54,949 nt of DNA from Salinisphaera orenii subsp. halophila YIM 95161 (lineage in GTDB: Bacteria > Pseudomonadota > Gammaproteobacteria > Nevskiales > Salinisphaeraceae), in NCBI RefSeq assembly GCF_003732545.1, contig NZ_AYKF01000068.1, forward strand, positions 1 through 54,949, in the 5' to 3' direction. Positions 16,551 to 25,505 of the stretch are shown here, one piece after another. A model generated the notes under the pieces. That model saw nothing but the letters and a program-made list of their open reading frames with translations. It was not told where the DNA came from and ran no database searches. How positions within the stretch are numbered: position 1 is the first letter of the stretch; each line of letters opens with the position of its first letter. The translations under genes and the position numbers were made by a program.

Positions 16551-17163
16551 CGCCGTGGCCCTCGTCGCGCACGATGTCGTAGAGTTCGCGGTCGCTGATC
16601 ACCGACGCCGGCTCGGTGTTGACCGGGTTGCGGCGCGCGTCGGCGCGGTCGTCGTCCATCTTGACCAGCAGCCACTGGCGCTTGCCCTTCTGGGTACGAA
16701 AATGGGTGAGCGAATAGCCGCCGGCGATCTTGTGCCCGTACAGCGTGACGGTGAGATGGCCGTCGTCGAAGCACTCCGCCAGGGTCTTGTCGATCTCGCC
16801 GTCGTCGTTGCGTTTCGCGTTGTTGAACGTGCCCGTATCCCAGACCAGCACGGTGCCGCCGCCGTACTGATCGTCGGGAATGGTGCCCTCGAAATCGGCG
16901 TAGTCGAGCGGATGGTCCTCGGTCTCGACGGCGAGGCGCTTGTCGCGCGGGTCGGTCGACGGGCCCTTGGGCACCGCCCAGGACTTGAGCACGCCGTCGA
17001 TCTCGAGCCGGAAGTCGTAGTGCAGCGTGGAGGCGTCGTGCTTCTGGATCACGAAGATCGGCGTCTCGTCCTTCGCGCTGCGCCCCGCCTCGCCGCGCGG
17101 CTCGGGGCTGCGCTCGGGGTCGCGTCGATCACGATACTGCCGGAGCTTGTCATCGCGGGCCAT
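16543..17163 (-). CDS. LigD-type 3'-phosphoesterase domain as a separate protein
   Basis: A 206-residue protein equal to the PE domain of LigD. After a charged N-terminus of about 35 residues comes FVIQKHDASTLHYDFRLEID, whose His and Asp residues bind the metal. LKSWAVPKGPS and the DYADFEGTIPDDQYGGGTV segment with a metal-binding His just before it (EDHPLDY) follow. The domain trims 3'-ribonucleotides and 3'-phosphates at breaks. It is first in the three-gene minus-strand operon and diverges from the cytosine deaminase gene. Confidence 0.9.
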   Translation of the reverse strand: MARDDKLRQYRDRRDPERSPEPRGEAGRSAKDETPIFVIQKHDASTLHYDFRLEIDGVLKSWAVPKGPSTDPRDKRLAVETEDHPLDYADFEGTIPDDQYGGGTVLVWDTGTFNNAKRNDDGEIDKTLAECFDDGHLTVTLYGHKIAGGYSLTHFRTQKGKRQWLLVKMDDDRADARRNPVNTEPASVISDRELYDIVRDEGHGDG

Positions 17164-17311
17164 GGGCCCTCCATCGCGCGGGCGTTTCGACCTCCTTTTG
17201 TAGCCCGATCGCGCGCGCCTGCCTACCCGGGCAACTACGCAGGCGTGCCCTGCGGCGCTCGCCGCGCGTCGTCGACCGCTCTAGAATCGGACTTTTGGAC
17301 GCAGCGAGACG

Positions 17312-17779
17312 ATGAACGATTCCACATTCATGGCCGAGGCTCTGGCCGAGGCGCGGCGTGGCCACGACGAGGGCGGCGTGCCGATCGGCTGCGTGCTGGT
17401 GCGCGACGGCGAGATCGTCGGTGCCGGCCACAACCGGCGCGTGCAGCGCGACAGCGCCATCCTCCACGCCGAGATGGACGCACTGGAGGCCACGGGTCGA
17501 CAGCCCGGCGCCTTCTACCGCGACGTCACCCTCTACACCACGCTCTCGCCCTGCGCCATGTGCACGGGCGCTATTCTGCTCTACGGCATTCCCCGGGTCG
17601 TGATCGGCGAACACGAGAGCTTCATGGGCGAGGAGGATCTGCTGATCGAACGCGGCGTGCAGGTCAGCGTTCTGAACAACCACGACTGCCGCACTCTCAT
17701 TCAGCGCTTCATGGCGGACAAGCCGTCGCTCTGGCATGAGGACATCGCGGAACAAGACGATGCGCCAGCGTCGCGTTAA
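17312..17779 (+). CDS. Cytosine deaminase, fungal Fcy1-like zinc deaminase
   Basis: A 155-residue zinc-dependent cytidine/deoxycytidylate deaminase fold enzyme. The zinc site is H52-A-E54 (LHAEMDALE) and C81-A-M-C84 (TTLSPCAMCTGAI). From memory it follows yeast cytosine deaminase closely along its whole length: GGVPIG near the start, LYTTLSPC, YGIPR, a Phe at 104 and the C-terminal W141-HED motif that closes the active site in the yeast enzyme. It should convert cytosine to uracil and ammonia. Most bacteria use the unrelated amidohydrolase-type CodA instead. With upp and uraA at 23-25 kb it completes a cytosine-to-UMP salvage route. It diverges from the ligD-like operon. Confidence 0.85.
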   Translation: MNDSTFMAEALAEARRGHDEGGVPIGCVLVRDGEIVGAGHNRRVQRDSAILHAEMDALEATGRQPGAFYRDVTLYTTLSPCAMCTGAILLYGIPRVVIGEHESFMGEEDLLIERGVQVSVLNNHDCRTLIQRFMADKPSLWHEDIAEQDDAPASR

Positions 17780-17989
17780 TTCCAGACTAACAAATAATTG
17801 ATCTTATTCAGGAACGGATAAAGACATGATTATTTAATTCTCAAAATACCACCTGAAATGCCTGTTCAAGACAATGAAACGAATCATTCATATATTTAAG
17901 TATTGTTTCATCTCTATGAAATAAATTATTTTTTTCGTATCGATTAACTCGAAGGAACCCATAGAACGGGCCAAGGTCTTTCATGATTC
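17780..17989 (+). promoter_or_regulatory. AT-rich leader with alternative pairing before the glycosyltransferase
   Basis: These 210 bases are strikingly AT-rich against GC-rich surroundings. GTTTCAT (17905-17911) can pair upstream with ATGAAAC (17874-17880), or its TTTCAT (17906-17911) can pair downstream with ATGAAA (17916-17921) over a CTCT loop. The downstream hairpin is followed by seven Ts at 17929-17935. That geometry resembles an antiterminator/terminator switch or a weak terminator for the deaminase gene. Promoter and H-NS-like silencing functions are also possible. Confidence 0.45.
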
Positions 17990-18961
17990 ATGGCAGAATC
18001 AGAAAGGATCGAAGTGACCCGTCATCGGCGCCCGCAGGATAACCCGTGCACGCTGGCCCACCGGGGCCGCCCCGAGTCCATCAGCCTGATCGTGTCGTCC
18101 TACAATCAGCCCCGATCGCTGGCGCTGGTGCTCGATGCGCTCACGCGACAGAGCTGGCGTGCCGACGAGATCATCATCGCCGACGACGGCTCGCGGCCGC
18201 CGACGTTCGCGGCGATCGAGCGGTTCGCGGCGCATCCGGCGCTACCGCCGATCCGTGTGCTGACCCAGCCCGACGAGGGCTTTCGCAAGACCGTGGCGCT
18301 CAACGGCGCGATCCTCGCCAGTCGCGGCCAGCAGCTGCTGTTCCTCGACGGCGACGTCATACCGTCACCCGACTGGATCGAGCGCCACCGCGCCAGCTAT
18401 CGGCCGATGGGATACGCGGTCGGCGACTACGTCCGCCTCGATCGCCGCGACAGTCTCGATCTGTACGCACTGCGCGCCGACGGCGACCGGCTGGACGACC
18501 GCCGGGCCACCCTGGTGGCCGCGCAGCGGCGCTACCTGTTCAAGCGCGCCGCCCGGGCCCGCTTCCACATGCTCTGCCGCAAGACGATGCGCCCGAGACT
18601 GCTCGGCGGCAACTTCTCGGTCGACCGCGGCCTGCTGTTCGGCGTCAACGGATTCGACGAGCGCTTCGTCGGCTGCGGCGGCGAGGATTCCAACCTGCGC
18701 AATCGTCTGAACCGCTACGGCGGCCGCCCCAGCAGCCTGATCCGCAGCGCCGTCGGCCTGCATCTGAGCCCCGGGCTCGACGACCCGCAGGCGGCGCGCA
18801 ATCGCATCAGCTATCTCGACAGCCCGCTGCGACACGAGCCCCCGACCCGGCGGGCGCGCACGGGGCTCGCCGAGCGCCTGAGCGGCGGCCGCGGCATGCC
18901 GGAACAGCCCGCACCGGAGGCGGCGCCGGGAGTGCGCGGCCGGCTGCCCGATCCGGCCTGA
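17990..18961 (+). CDS. Family 2 glycosyltransferase with galactosyltransferase-like C-terminal domain
   Basis: A 323-residue GT-A glycosyltransferase. The N-terminal domain begins ISLIVSSYNQPRSLALVLDAL and has IIIADDGSR for the nucleotide and FLDGDV as the DxD-type metal site. A C-terminal Glyco_transf_7C-like segment contains GGNFSV and FVGCGGEDSNLRNRLNRYG, which binds acceptor in related chondroitin and N-acetylgalactosaminyl transferases. The last 45 residues are Pro/Arg-rich and probably disordered. An in-frame GTG at 18014 has a good AAGGAT site and is a possible alternative start. It stands alone after an AT-rich leader and may act on a surface glycan; the acceptor is unknown. Confidence 0.85.
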   Translation: MAESERIEVTRHRRPQDNPCTLAHRGRPESISLIVSSYNQPRSLALVLDALTRQSWRADEIIIADDGSRPPTFAAIERFAAHPALPPIRVLTQPDEGFRKTVALNGAILASRGQQLLFLDGDVIPSPDWIERHRASYRPMGYAVGDYVRLDRRDSLDLYALRADGDRLDDRRATLVAAQRRYLFKRAARARFHMLCRKTMRPRLLGGNFSVDRGLLFGVNGFDERFVGCGGEDSNLRNRLNRYGGRPSSLIRSAVGLHLSPGLDDPQAARNRISYLDSPLRHEPPTRRARTGLAERLSGGRGMPEQPAPEAAPGVRGRLPDPA

Positions 18962-18971
18962 GCCGAGCGCC

Positions 18972-21059
18972 TCAGTCCCAGAGACGGCGCGCGGCCGCGC
19001 CGACGTCGAGGGCCGCGCGCAGCGAGGCCGGTGCGGCGGCCGACACTGGCGCGTCGACCGGCGTGCCGACATCGCGGGCACTGAAACAGGCACGTACCGC
19101 GGGGGTCATGAAGCGGCTGATCGCGCCGTAGACGTGGCGATCGCCCAGGCGGCGCTGCTCGGTCACGTGGTAGCGCAGCGGCGAGACCACCTCCAGCACG
19201 TTCCGCGCCCGCGTGAAGGCCACGTACAGCAGCCGGCGCTCCTCCTCGAGGTCGGCCGGCGAGCGCGCGGTGTACTCGCTCGGGAAGGTGCCGTCGGCCA
19301 CGTGAAGCAGATAGACGCTGTCGAACTCCCGCCCCTTGGCGCTGTGCACGGTCGACAGCACCAGATAATCCTCGTCGAGGTGGGCGTCGTCGTTGTGGTC
19401 GCCGGTGGCCGCCGGCGGATCGAGTGTGAGCTCGGTGAGAAACCGGTCCCGATCGCGGTAGCGAGCGGCGATGCGCACCAGATCGTCGATGTCGCCGGCG
19501 CGCGCCGTGGTCGGCGCCTCGTAGCGGTCGGGCAACTGCGCCTTGAGCCATTCCGCGGCCGGCTCCAACGTCGCCGGCCAGCCCCCCGCGCCCTCCGCCA
19601 GAGCCGCCACGGTATCCACCAGCCCGCACCAGGCCTCGGCGTCGGCCTGCCGGGGCGCCGGCTGCCGACCGAGCCTCACCAGCGACCAGTCGTCGGCCTC
19701 CAGCCGTTCGAACGCGCGTTGGGCCGAGGCCGGGCCGACGCCGGGCACGATCTGCAGCGCGCGGTACGCCGCGATCTGGTTTGCCGGGTTGGCCGCCCAG
19801 CGCACCAGCGCCAGCAGGTCCTTGACGTGGGCGGCGTCGAGAAACTTCAGGCCGCCGTACTTGCGGTAGGGAATGTCGCGCCGGACCAGTTCGATCTCCA
19901 CCTCGTTGGCGTGGTGGGCGTTGCGGAACAGCACCGCCTGCTGCTTGAGGGCCACGCCGGTCTCGCGCCGGGCCAGCACCTGCTCGATCACGTGGCGGGC
20001 TTCGTCGGCGCCGTCGTGGGCGATGATATGACGCGGTCGCAGGCCGGCGCCGCGCGCGCTCGCGAGCTGCTTGTCGTAGCGCCGCGCGGCGTCGGCCATG
20101 AGCGTGTTGGCCGCGTCCAGGATCGCCTGGGTCGAACGGTAATTGCGCTCCAGCCGCACCACGCGCGCACCGGCGTACTGGTCCGCGAAGCCTAGAATAT
20201 TGTCGACATCGGCGGCCCGGAAGCCGTAGATGGCCTGGGCGTCGTCGCCGACCACGCACAACCCGGCGCCGGTCGGCGCCAGGCCGCGCAGGATCTCGGC
20301 CTGCAGCAGATTGGTGTCCTGATACTCGTCGACGAGCACGTGATCGAAGCGCGCGGCCAGACCGGCCGCCAGCCCCGGCTCGCGCATCATGAGCGCCCAG
20401 TGGAGCAGCAGATCATCGTAGTCGAGCAGCGCCAGATGCTGCTTGCGCTCGGTGTAGTGCGCAAACAGCCGCTTGAGCGCATCGTGATGGGCCACGCACC
20501 AGGGAAAACGCGTCTCGAGCACGGCCGCGAGCTTGGCCCGCCGATTGACGACCTGGGAGTAGATGGCGAGACACGTGTCCTTGCGCGGGAAACGGCGCGT
20601 GCGCAGCGCGAGACCGAGCTGCTGACGGCAGACATCGATCAGATCGGCCGCGTCCGCGCGGTCCAGGATCGAGAAGTTCGGACTCAGGCCGAGCGCCGGG
20701 GCGTATTCGCGCAACAGGCGGGCGCCGATCGCGTGAAACGTGCCCGCCCAGGGCAGCGACACGGCCTGACCGCGACGCCCGCGCGCCGCCAGCGCGGCGT
20801 CGCAGATGCCGCGGGCACGCCGGGTCATCTCCTCGGCCGCGCGCCGGGAGAAGGTCAGCAGCAGAATCCGGCGCGCGTCCACGCCGGACAGCACCAGATG
20901 GGCCGCGCGGTGCGACAGCGTCTGCGTCTTGCCGGTCCCCGCACCGGCGATCACCAGCAGCGGATCGCTGGTCAGCCCCGCGGCGGTATCGGGCCGGGCG
21001 AAGGTCACCGCACTGCGCTGGCGTTCGTTGAGATCCTCGAGATGGGCGGTGTCGGTCAT
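18972..21059 (-). CDS. UvrD/Rep-like superfamily 1 DNA helicase
   Basis: A 695-residue ATP-dependent 3'-5' helicase. Motifs in order: LNERQRSAVTF (Q motif), AGAGTGKT (Walker A, near residue 36), LLLTFSRRAAEEM (Ia), DEYQDTN (Walker B), VVGDDAQAIYGFRAA (III), VRLERNYRST (IV), STVHSAKGREFD (V) and LLYVAFTRAR (VI). The C-terminal tail is short. It resembles stand-alone UvrD/Rep/PcrA proteins, with no fused nuclease domain. The protein could be a second helicase beside housekeeping UvrD. I chose the ATG at 21059; an ATG 54 bases upstream is in frame. It diverges from the aminotransferase gene. Confidence 0.88.
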   Translation of the reverse strand: MTDTAHLEDLNERQRSAVTFARPDTAAGLTSDPLLVIAGAGTGKTQTLSHRAAHLVLSGVDARRILLLTFSRRAAEEMTRRARGICDAALAARGRRGQAVSLPWAGTFHAIGARLLREYAPALGLSPNFSILDRADAADLIDVCRQQLGLALRTRRFPRKDTCLAIYSQVVNRRAKLAAVLETRFPWCVAHHDALKRLFAHYTERKQHLALLDYDDLLLHWALMMREPGLAAGLAARFDHVLVDEYQDTNLLQAEILRGLAPTGAGLCVVGDDAQAIYGFRAADVDNILGFADQYAGARVVRLERNYRSTQAILDAANTLMADAARRYDKQLASARGAGLRPRHIIAHDGADEARHVIEQVLARRETGVALKQQAVLFRNAHHANEVEIELVRRDIPYRKYGGLKFLDAAHVKDLLALVRWAANPANQIAAYRALQIVPGVGPASAQRAFERLEADDWSLVRLGRQPAPRQADAEAWCGLVDTVAALAEGAGGWPATLEPAAEWLKAQLPDRYEAPTTARAGDIDDLVRIAARYRDRDRFLTELTLDPPAATGDHNDDAHLDEDYLVLSTVHSAKGREFDSVYLLHVADGTFPSEYTARSPADLEEERRLLYVAFTRARNVLEVVSPLRYHVTEQRRLGDRHVYGAISRFMTPAVRACFSARDVGTPVDAPVSAAAPASLRAALDVGAAARRLWD

Positions 21060-21199
21060 GTGCCCAGTCTCGCCCCGGCGGTGGGTCAGATCACGACCCG
21101 GCGCGCTCGGCAACCGCCTCGGCGAGCGGTTAGACTACGAACCGAACACAGGCGGCGCCCGGCCCGCGCGGGCCCGCATTCAACGAGGAACGAAAGCGC

Positions 21200-22390
21200 A
21201 TGTTCGAAGCGATCGAGCGGGTGCCCGGAGACGCGATTCTCGGGCTCATCCAGGCGTTCAAGGACGACCCCAATCCCGACAAGGTGGATCTGGGCGTCGG
21301 CGTCTACCGCGACGAGGACGGCGGCACGCCGATCATGCGCGCGGTCAAGGCGGCCGAGCAGCGGCTGGTCGACACCGAGGCGACCAAGGCCTACATCGGC
21401 TCCCACGGCGATCCCGACTACGGCCGGCATGTACTCGAGACCGTGCTCGGCGCCGACAGCGCGGTGCTGGCCGACAACCGCGCGAGCGCGACCCAGTCCC
21501 CGGGCGGCACCGGCGCATTGCGCCTGGCCGCGGACTTCATCGCCGCACAGCTGCCGGGCAAATCGATCTGGCTGTCGGACCCGACCTGGCCGAACCACAA
21601 GGGCGTGTTCGGGGCGGCCGGTCTCGACATGCAGTTCTACCCCTACGTCGACGCCGACAACCGGCTCGATTTCGACGGCATGCTGGCCGCGCTCAAACAG
21701 ATCCCGCAGGGCGACGTCGTGCTGCTGCACGCCTGCTGCCACAATCCGACCGGCTTCGATCTGTCCGCCGAACAGTGGCAGCAGGTGCTGTCGGTCGTTC
21801 AGGAGCGTGAGCTGCTGCCGCTCGTGGACTTCGCCTACCAGGGCTTCGGCGACGGGCTGGAGGCGGACGCCTACGGCGTGCGGCTGCTGGCCGAGCATCT
21901 CGACGAGATGCTGATCACCCAGTCCTGCTCGAAGAACTTCGGTATCTATCGCGAGCGCACCGGCTGCTTCATCGCGATCGCCAAGGACGCCGAGGACATG
22001 GCCGACGTGCGCTCGCAGCTGGCGATCACCGCGCGCGAGAACTACTCCAATCCGCCGGCCCACGGCAGCGCGATCGTGGCCACCATCTTCGAGTCCGAGG
22101 AGCTGACCGCGATGTGGCGCGAGGAACTCGACGAGATGCGCAGCCGCATCAACAACCTGCGCAGCGATTTCGTCAAGGCGCTGGCGCCGCACGGCCTCGA
22201 CCGGCGCTTCGCCCACGTCGCCGAGCAGCGCGGCATGTTCTCGTTCACCGGCCTGCAGCCGGAACACGTGGAGGCGCTGCGCGACCGGCACAGCATCTAC
22301 ATGGTCAAGTCCGGCCGCGCCAACGTGGCGGGGCTCAACCGAGCCAATCTCGACTACGTCTGCAACGCCATCGCCGATGTCGTGAAGTAG
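21200..22390 (+). CDS. Aromatic/aspartate aminotransferase (class I, AspC/TyrB type)
   Basis: A 396-residue PLP-dependent aminotransferase of subgroup I-alpha. The Schiff-base lysine is K245 in QSCSKNFGIYRERTG. HNPTGFDLS (Asn) and VDFAYQGFGDGLE (Asp and Tyr for the cofactor) and the N-terminal VDLGVGVYRDE are typical of AspC/TyrB/PhhC. It swaps amino groups between aspartate or aromatic amino acids and 2-oxoglutarate in the cytoplasm. Sequence alone does not separate aspartate from aromatic specificity. GAGGAACG lies before the ATG. The following EamA exporter gene is in the same direction. Confidence 0.92.
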   Translation: MFEAIERVPGDAILGLIQAFKDDPNPDKVDLGVGVYRDEDGGTPIMRAVKAAEQRLVDTEATKAYIGSHGDPDYGRHVLETVLGADSAVLADNRASATQSPGGTGALRLAADFIAAQLPGKSIWLSDPTWPNHKGVFGAAGLDMQFYPYVDADNRLDFDGMLAALKQIPQGDVVLLHACCHNPTGFDLSAEQWQQVLSVVQERELLPLVDFAYQGFGDGLEADAYGVRLLAEHLDEMLITQSCSKNFGIYRERTGCFIAIAKDAEDMADVRSQLAITARENYSNPPAHGSAIVATIFESEELTAMWREELDEMRSRINNLRSDFVKALAPHGLDRRFAHVAEQRGMFSFTGLQPEHVEALRDRHSIYMVKSGRANVAGLNRANLDYVCNAIADVVK

Positions 22391-22432
22391 ACCGCCACCC
22401 ACGCCCGGTGCCGGGCGACAACGCCGCCGACA

Positions 22433-22463
22433 CGAGGCCCGTCCGCCGCCGGCGCGGGCCTCG
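22433..22463 (+). terminator. Stem-loop between the aminotransferase and EamA genes
   Basis: CGAGGCCCG (22433-22441) pairs perfectly with CGGGCCTCG (22455-22463). There is no T-tract, so it may be an mRNA 3'-end stabiliser or a weak, factor-assisted terminator rather than an intrinsic one. Confidence 0.45.
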
Positions 22464-22510
22464 ATCCTGACCGCGGCCGGCGCCGGCCGATGCCGAAAGC
22501 GGCCCGCGCC

Positions 22511-23410
22511 ATGTCCGAACACAACACCTGGAAAGTCCCCTTCGCCCTGTTCGTGGCGGTGCTCGGGGTCTCGGCCTCGGCGCCGCTGGTCAAGCTCGCC
22601 GAAGCGCCGGCCGCGGCGGTCGCGGCCTATCGCATGCTCTTCTCCACCCTGCTGCTGCTGCCGGTCGTGGCGCTGGCCCACCGCAGCGAGCTCGCCGGCA
22701 TGCGCCGCAGCGATCTGCTCCACTGCCTGGTCGCGGGCACGCTGCTCGGCTTTCATTTCCTGGCCTGGTTCGTGTCGCTGGACTACACCACGGTGGCCAG
22801 CTCGGTGACGCTGGCCACCCTGCAGCCGCTGTTCGCCTTCATGCTCGCCTATTTCATGTTCGGCGAGCGGCTGCGCCCCCGAGCGTTCGCCGGCGCTTTG
22901 CTCTCGATCGCCGGCGCCATGGTGATCGGCTGGGGCGATATCGCGGTCTCGGGCATGGCGCTGCTCGGCGACGCGCTGGCCCTGCTCGGCGCCGCACTCG
23001 CCACCGGCTATTTCTTCGCCGGTTATCGCGCCCGTCAGCATCTGTCGCTCAATGCCTACACGTTCGTGGTCTACGCCACCGCGGCGGTGGTGCTGCTGGG
23101 CTACTGCGCGGTTGCGGGCGTACCGCTGACGGGCTTCGCCGGTGCCGACTGGGGCGTGTTCGTGGCCCTGGCCGTGTTTCCCACCCTGCTCGGCCACTCG
23201 GTGTTCAACTGGAGCATGCGTTACGTCAGCGCCACGGTGATCTCCGTTGTGATCCTCTGCGAGCCGATCGGCGCCTCGGCCCTGGCGTGGCTCATGTTTG
23301 GCACGCTGCCGCAGGCCAGCCACTACATCGGCGGCGCGGCGGTGCTGGCCGGCGTGCTGGTGTTCATGCGCTATCGCAATCCGCCCGCACCGGCGAGTGC
23401 GAGCGGCTGA
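22511..23410 (+). CDS. EamA/DMT-superfamily transporter
   Basis: A 299-residue membrane protein with ten predicted helices in two EamA repeats. Seen: AAYRMLFSTLLLLPV, SLDYTTVASSVTLATLQPLF and FGERLRPRAFAGALL in the first half, and VFPTLLGHSVFNWSMRYVSATVISVVILCEP in the second. The LGHSVFNW and ILCEPIG features are typical of the RhaT/YdcZ-like exporters of metabolites. Substrate unknown. An in-frame ATG at 22490 is an alternative; neither has a clear ribosome-binding site. It ends only nine bases before the convergent uraA stop. Confidence 0.85.
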   Translation: MSEHNTWKVPFALFVAVLGVSASAPLVKLAEAPAAAVAAYRMLFSTLLLLPVVALAHRSELAGMRRSDLLHCLVAGTLLGFHFLAWFVSLDYTTVASSVTLATLQPLFAFMLAYFMFGERLRPRAFAGALLSIAGAMVIGWGDIAVSGMALLGDALALLGAALATGYFFAGYRARQHLSLNAYTFVVYATAAVVLLGYCAVAGVPLTGFAGADWGVFVALAVFPTLLGHSVFNWSMRYVSATVISVVILCEPIGASALAWLMFGTLPQASHYIGGAAVLAGVLVFMRYRNPPAPASASG

Positions 23411-23419
23411 GTCGTCGCC

Positions 23420-24676
23420 TCAGTCGCCGCGGCGCGTCTGCGGCAAAACGAGATTCAGCACCACGCCGAGCACGCCGGCGAGCGCGATGCCCTCCAGCGT
23501 GAAATCGCCCGCCGAGAAGCTCAGCCCGCCGATGCCGGTGATCAGGACCAGTCCGACCACGGCGAGATTGCGCGGCTCGGTGAGATCCTCGCCGGAGCGC
23601 ATCAGGCTGTTCATGCCCACGACCACGATCGCGCCGAACAGCAGCACGATGATGCCGCCCATCACCGGCGTCGGAATGCTGGCCAGCAGCGCCCCCAGCT
23701 TGCCGACGAAGGCAAAGGCGATGGCGAAGCCCGCGGCCCAGGTCATCAGCGCCGGATTGAAGGCGCGCGTCAGCGTCACCGCGCCGGTGACCTCCGAGTA
23801 GGTGGTGTTGGGCGGCCCGCCCATGAAGCCGGCCAGCGAGGTCGCCAGGCCGTCGCCGAGCATGGTGCGATCCACACCCGGGTCCTTGAGATAGTCGCGC
23901 CCGGTGACCGAACGGATGGCGATGATGTCGCCGAAATGCTCGATCGCCGGGGCGATCGCCACCGGTATCATGTACAGCACGGCCTGCCCGTTCCAGCTCG
24001 GGGCGACGAATTCCGGCGCCGCGAACCACGGCGCCTCGGCGATGGCCGCCAGATCCACCAGCCCCAGGGGCAGGCTGACCAGGTAACCGGCGAGCACGCC
24101 GCAGAGAATCGGCACCAGCGAGAGGAAACCGCGCCCCAGCAGCGACACGGCCACGGTCACCGCGAGCGACACGCCGGCTGCCACCAGCGCCAGCGGCTCG
24201 GCGACCAGCACGTCGGTGCCGTCGCCGTTGTGTCCCGTAGCCAGATTCACCGCCACCGGCGCCAGAACCAGCCCGATGACCATGATCACCGGGCCGGTGA
24301 CGATCGGCGGCAGCAGGCGCGTGATCACGCCCACGCCGCGCCAGCGGATGACCAGACTCAGCGCGATGTAGACCAGCCCCGCCGCGATCAGGCCGCACAG
24401 CGTGCCCGGTATGCCCCAGGTCTCGACCCCGTAGAGGATCGGCGCGATGAAGGCGAACGACGACCCGAGAAACACCGGCACGCGACCGCGGGTGACGACC
24501 TGGAAGACCAGCGTGCCCAGGCCGGCCGTGAACAGCGCCACGTTCGGATCGAGCCCGGTGAGCAGCGGCACCAGCACCAGCGAGCCGAAGGCCACGAACA
24601 GCATCTGGGCCCCCAGCAGCCCGTCGCGCAGCCTGAAGCGATAATCGTTGGCGCCGGCCTCGAGCGTATTCGCCAT
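23420..24676 (-). CDS. uraA: Uracil permease UraA (NCS2 family)
   Basis: A 418-residue uracil:H+ symporter with about 14 helices. Key family features: VFLGSSFAFIAPI, the AIEHFGDIIAIRSVTGRD segment with the substrate-binding Glu, and GGPPNTTYSEVTGAV with the second Glu of the uracil site. It imports uracil for Upp, whose gene lies directly upstream in the same operon. A GGGGGAAG site precedes the ATG. Between upp and uraA sits a GC-rich hairpin that may lower permease expression relative to upp. Confidence 0.93.
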   Translation of the reverse strand: MANTLEAGANDYRFRLRDGLLGAQMLFVAFGSLVLVPLLTGLDPNVALFTAGLGTLVFQVVTRGRVPVFLGSSFAFIAPILYGVETWGIPGTLCGLIAAGLVYIALSLVIRWRGVGVITRLLPPIVTGPVIMVIGLVLAPVAVNLATGHNGDGTDVLVAEPLALVAAGVSLAVTVAVSLLGRGFLSLVPILCGVLAGYLVSLPLGLVDLAAIAEAPWFAAPEFVAPSWNGQAVLYMIPVAIAPAIEHFGDIIAIRSVTGRDYLKDPGVDRTMLGDGLATSLAGFMGGPPNTTYSEVTGAVTLTRAFNPALMTWAAGFAIAFAFVGKLGALLASIPTPVMGGIIVLLFGAIVVVGMNSLMRSGEDLTEPRNLAVVGLVLITGIGGLSFSAGDFTLEGIALAGVLGVVLNLVLPQTRRGD

Positions 24677-24700
24677 GTCTTCCCCCGGAGTGGATCCATC

Positions 24701-24720
24701 CGGCCGGTCGAAGCCGGCCG
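24701..24720 (-). other. Intercistronic hairpin between upp and uraA
   Basis: CGGCCGG (24701-24707) pairs with CCGGCCG (24714-24720) over TCGAAG (CTTCGA on the transcribed strand). There is no U-tract. It could stabilise the upp message or separate expression of the two genes. Confidence 0.45.
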
Positions 24721-24736
24721 TGCTGCTGTGATCGGT

Positions 24737-25369
24737 CTACTTGGTGCCGTACATGCGATCGCCGGCGTCACCCAGCCCCGGCCGGATATAGCCGTGTTCG
24801 TCGAGCCGCTCGTCGAGGGCGGCGGTGAACACGGGCACGTCCGGATGAGCTTCGCGCAGGGCCGCCACACCCTCGGGCGCGGCCAGCAGGCACAGGAACT
24901 TGATCTGGCGCGCGCCCTGTTTCTTCAGATGGGTGAGCGCGGCGATGGCCGAATTGCCGGTCGCCAGCATCGGGTCGACCACGATCACCCGGCGCTCGCC
25001 GATGTCCGCCGGCACCTTGCAGTAGTACTCGACCGCCTCCAGCGACTCCGGGTCGCGGAACATGCCGATGTGGCCCACCCGCGCCGAGGGCAGCAGCTCC
25101 ACCATCCCCTCCAGCAGGCCGTTGCCCGCGCGCAGAATCGACACGAAGCACAGCTTCTTGCCCGCCAGCCGCGGCGCGTCCATCTCTTCCATCGGCGTTT
25201 CGATACGCTCGGTGGTCAACTCCAGATCGCGGGTGATCTCGTAGGTCAGCAGATGGGCGATCTCGCGCAGCAGGCTGCGGAATTTCTGCGTGGACGCCGT
25301 CTTGCGGCGCATGAGCGTGAGTTTGTGCGCGATCAGCGGATGATTGATGACGGTGACGTTGTCGTCCAT
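24737..25369 (-). CDS. upp: Uracil phosphoribosyltransferase
   Basis: A 210-residue type I phosphoribosyltransferase that makes UMP from uracil and PRPP. The PRPP loop is [14 protein letters not shown], and the C-terminal uracil loop contains [31 protein letters not shown] is the conserved N-terminal pocket segment. It is upstream of uraA, and the pair is a standard uracil salvage operon. The nearby cytosine deaminase at 17.3 kb would feed it. Length matches the family exactly. Confidence 0.96.
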   Translation of the reverse strand: MDDNVTVINHPLIAHKLTLMRRKTASTQKFRSLLREIAHLLTYEITRDLELTTERIETPMEEMDAPRLAGKKLCFVSILRAGNGLLEGMVELLPSARVGHIGMFRDPESLEAVEYYCKVPADIGERRVIVVDPMLATGNSAIAALTHLKKQGARQIKFLCLLAAPEGVAALREAHPDVPVFTAALDERLDEHGYIRPGLGDAGDRMYGTK

Positions 25370-25505
25370 GGCCGGGCTCTCCCTGGTGTCTGTGCGGGCA
25401 TCGGGCGGCAGACGGCGCGTCGCCGCGAACCGCCGCCGGCGGCCGCCCGCGCTCATGCTACAACGCCATGCCGCAATCGCCATGCCACCATCGCCGCGCC
25501 GCCGC

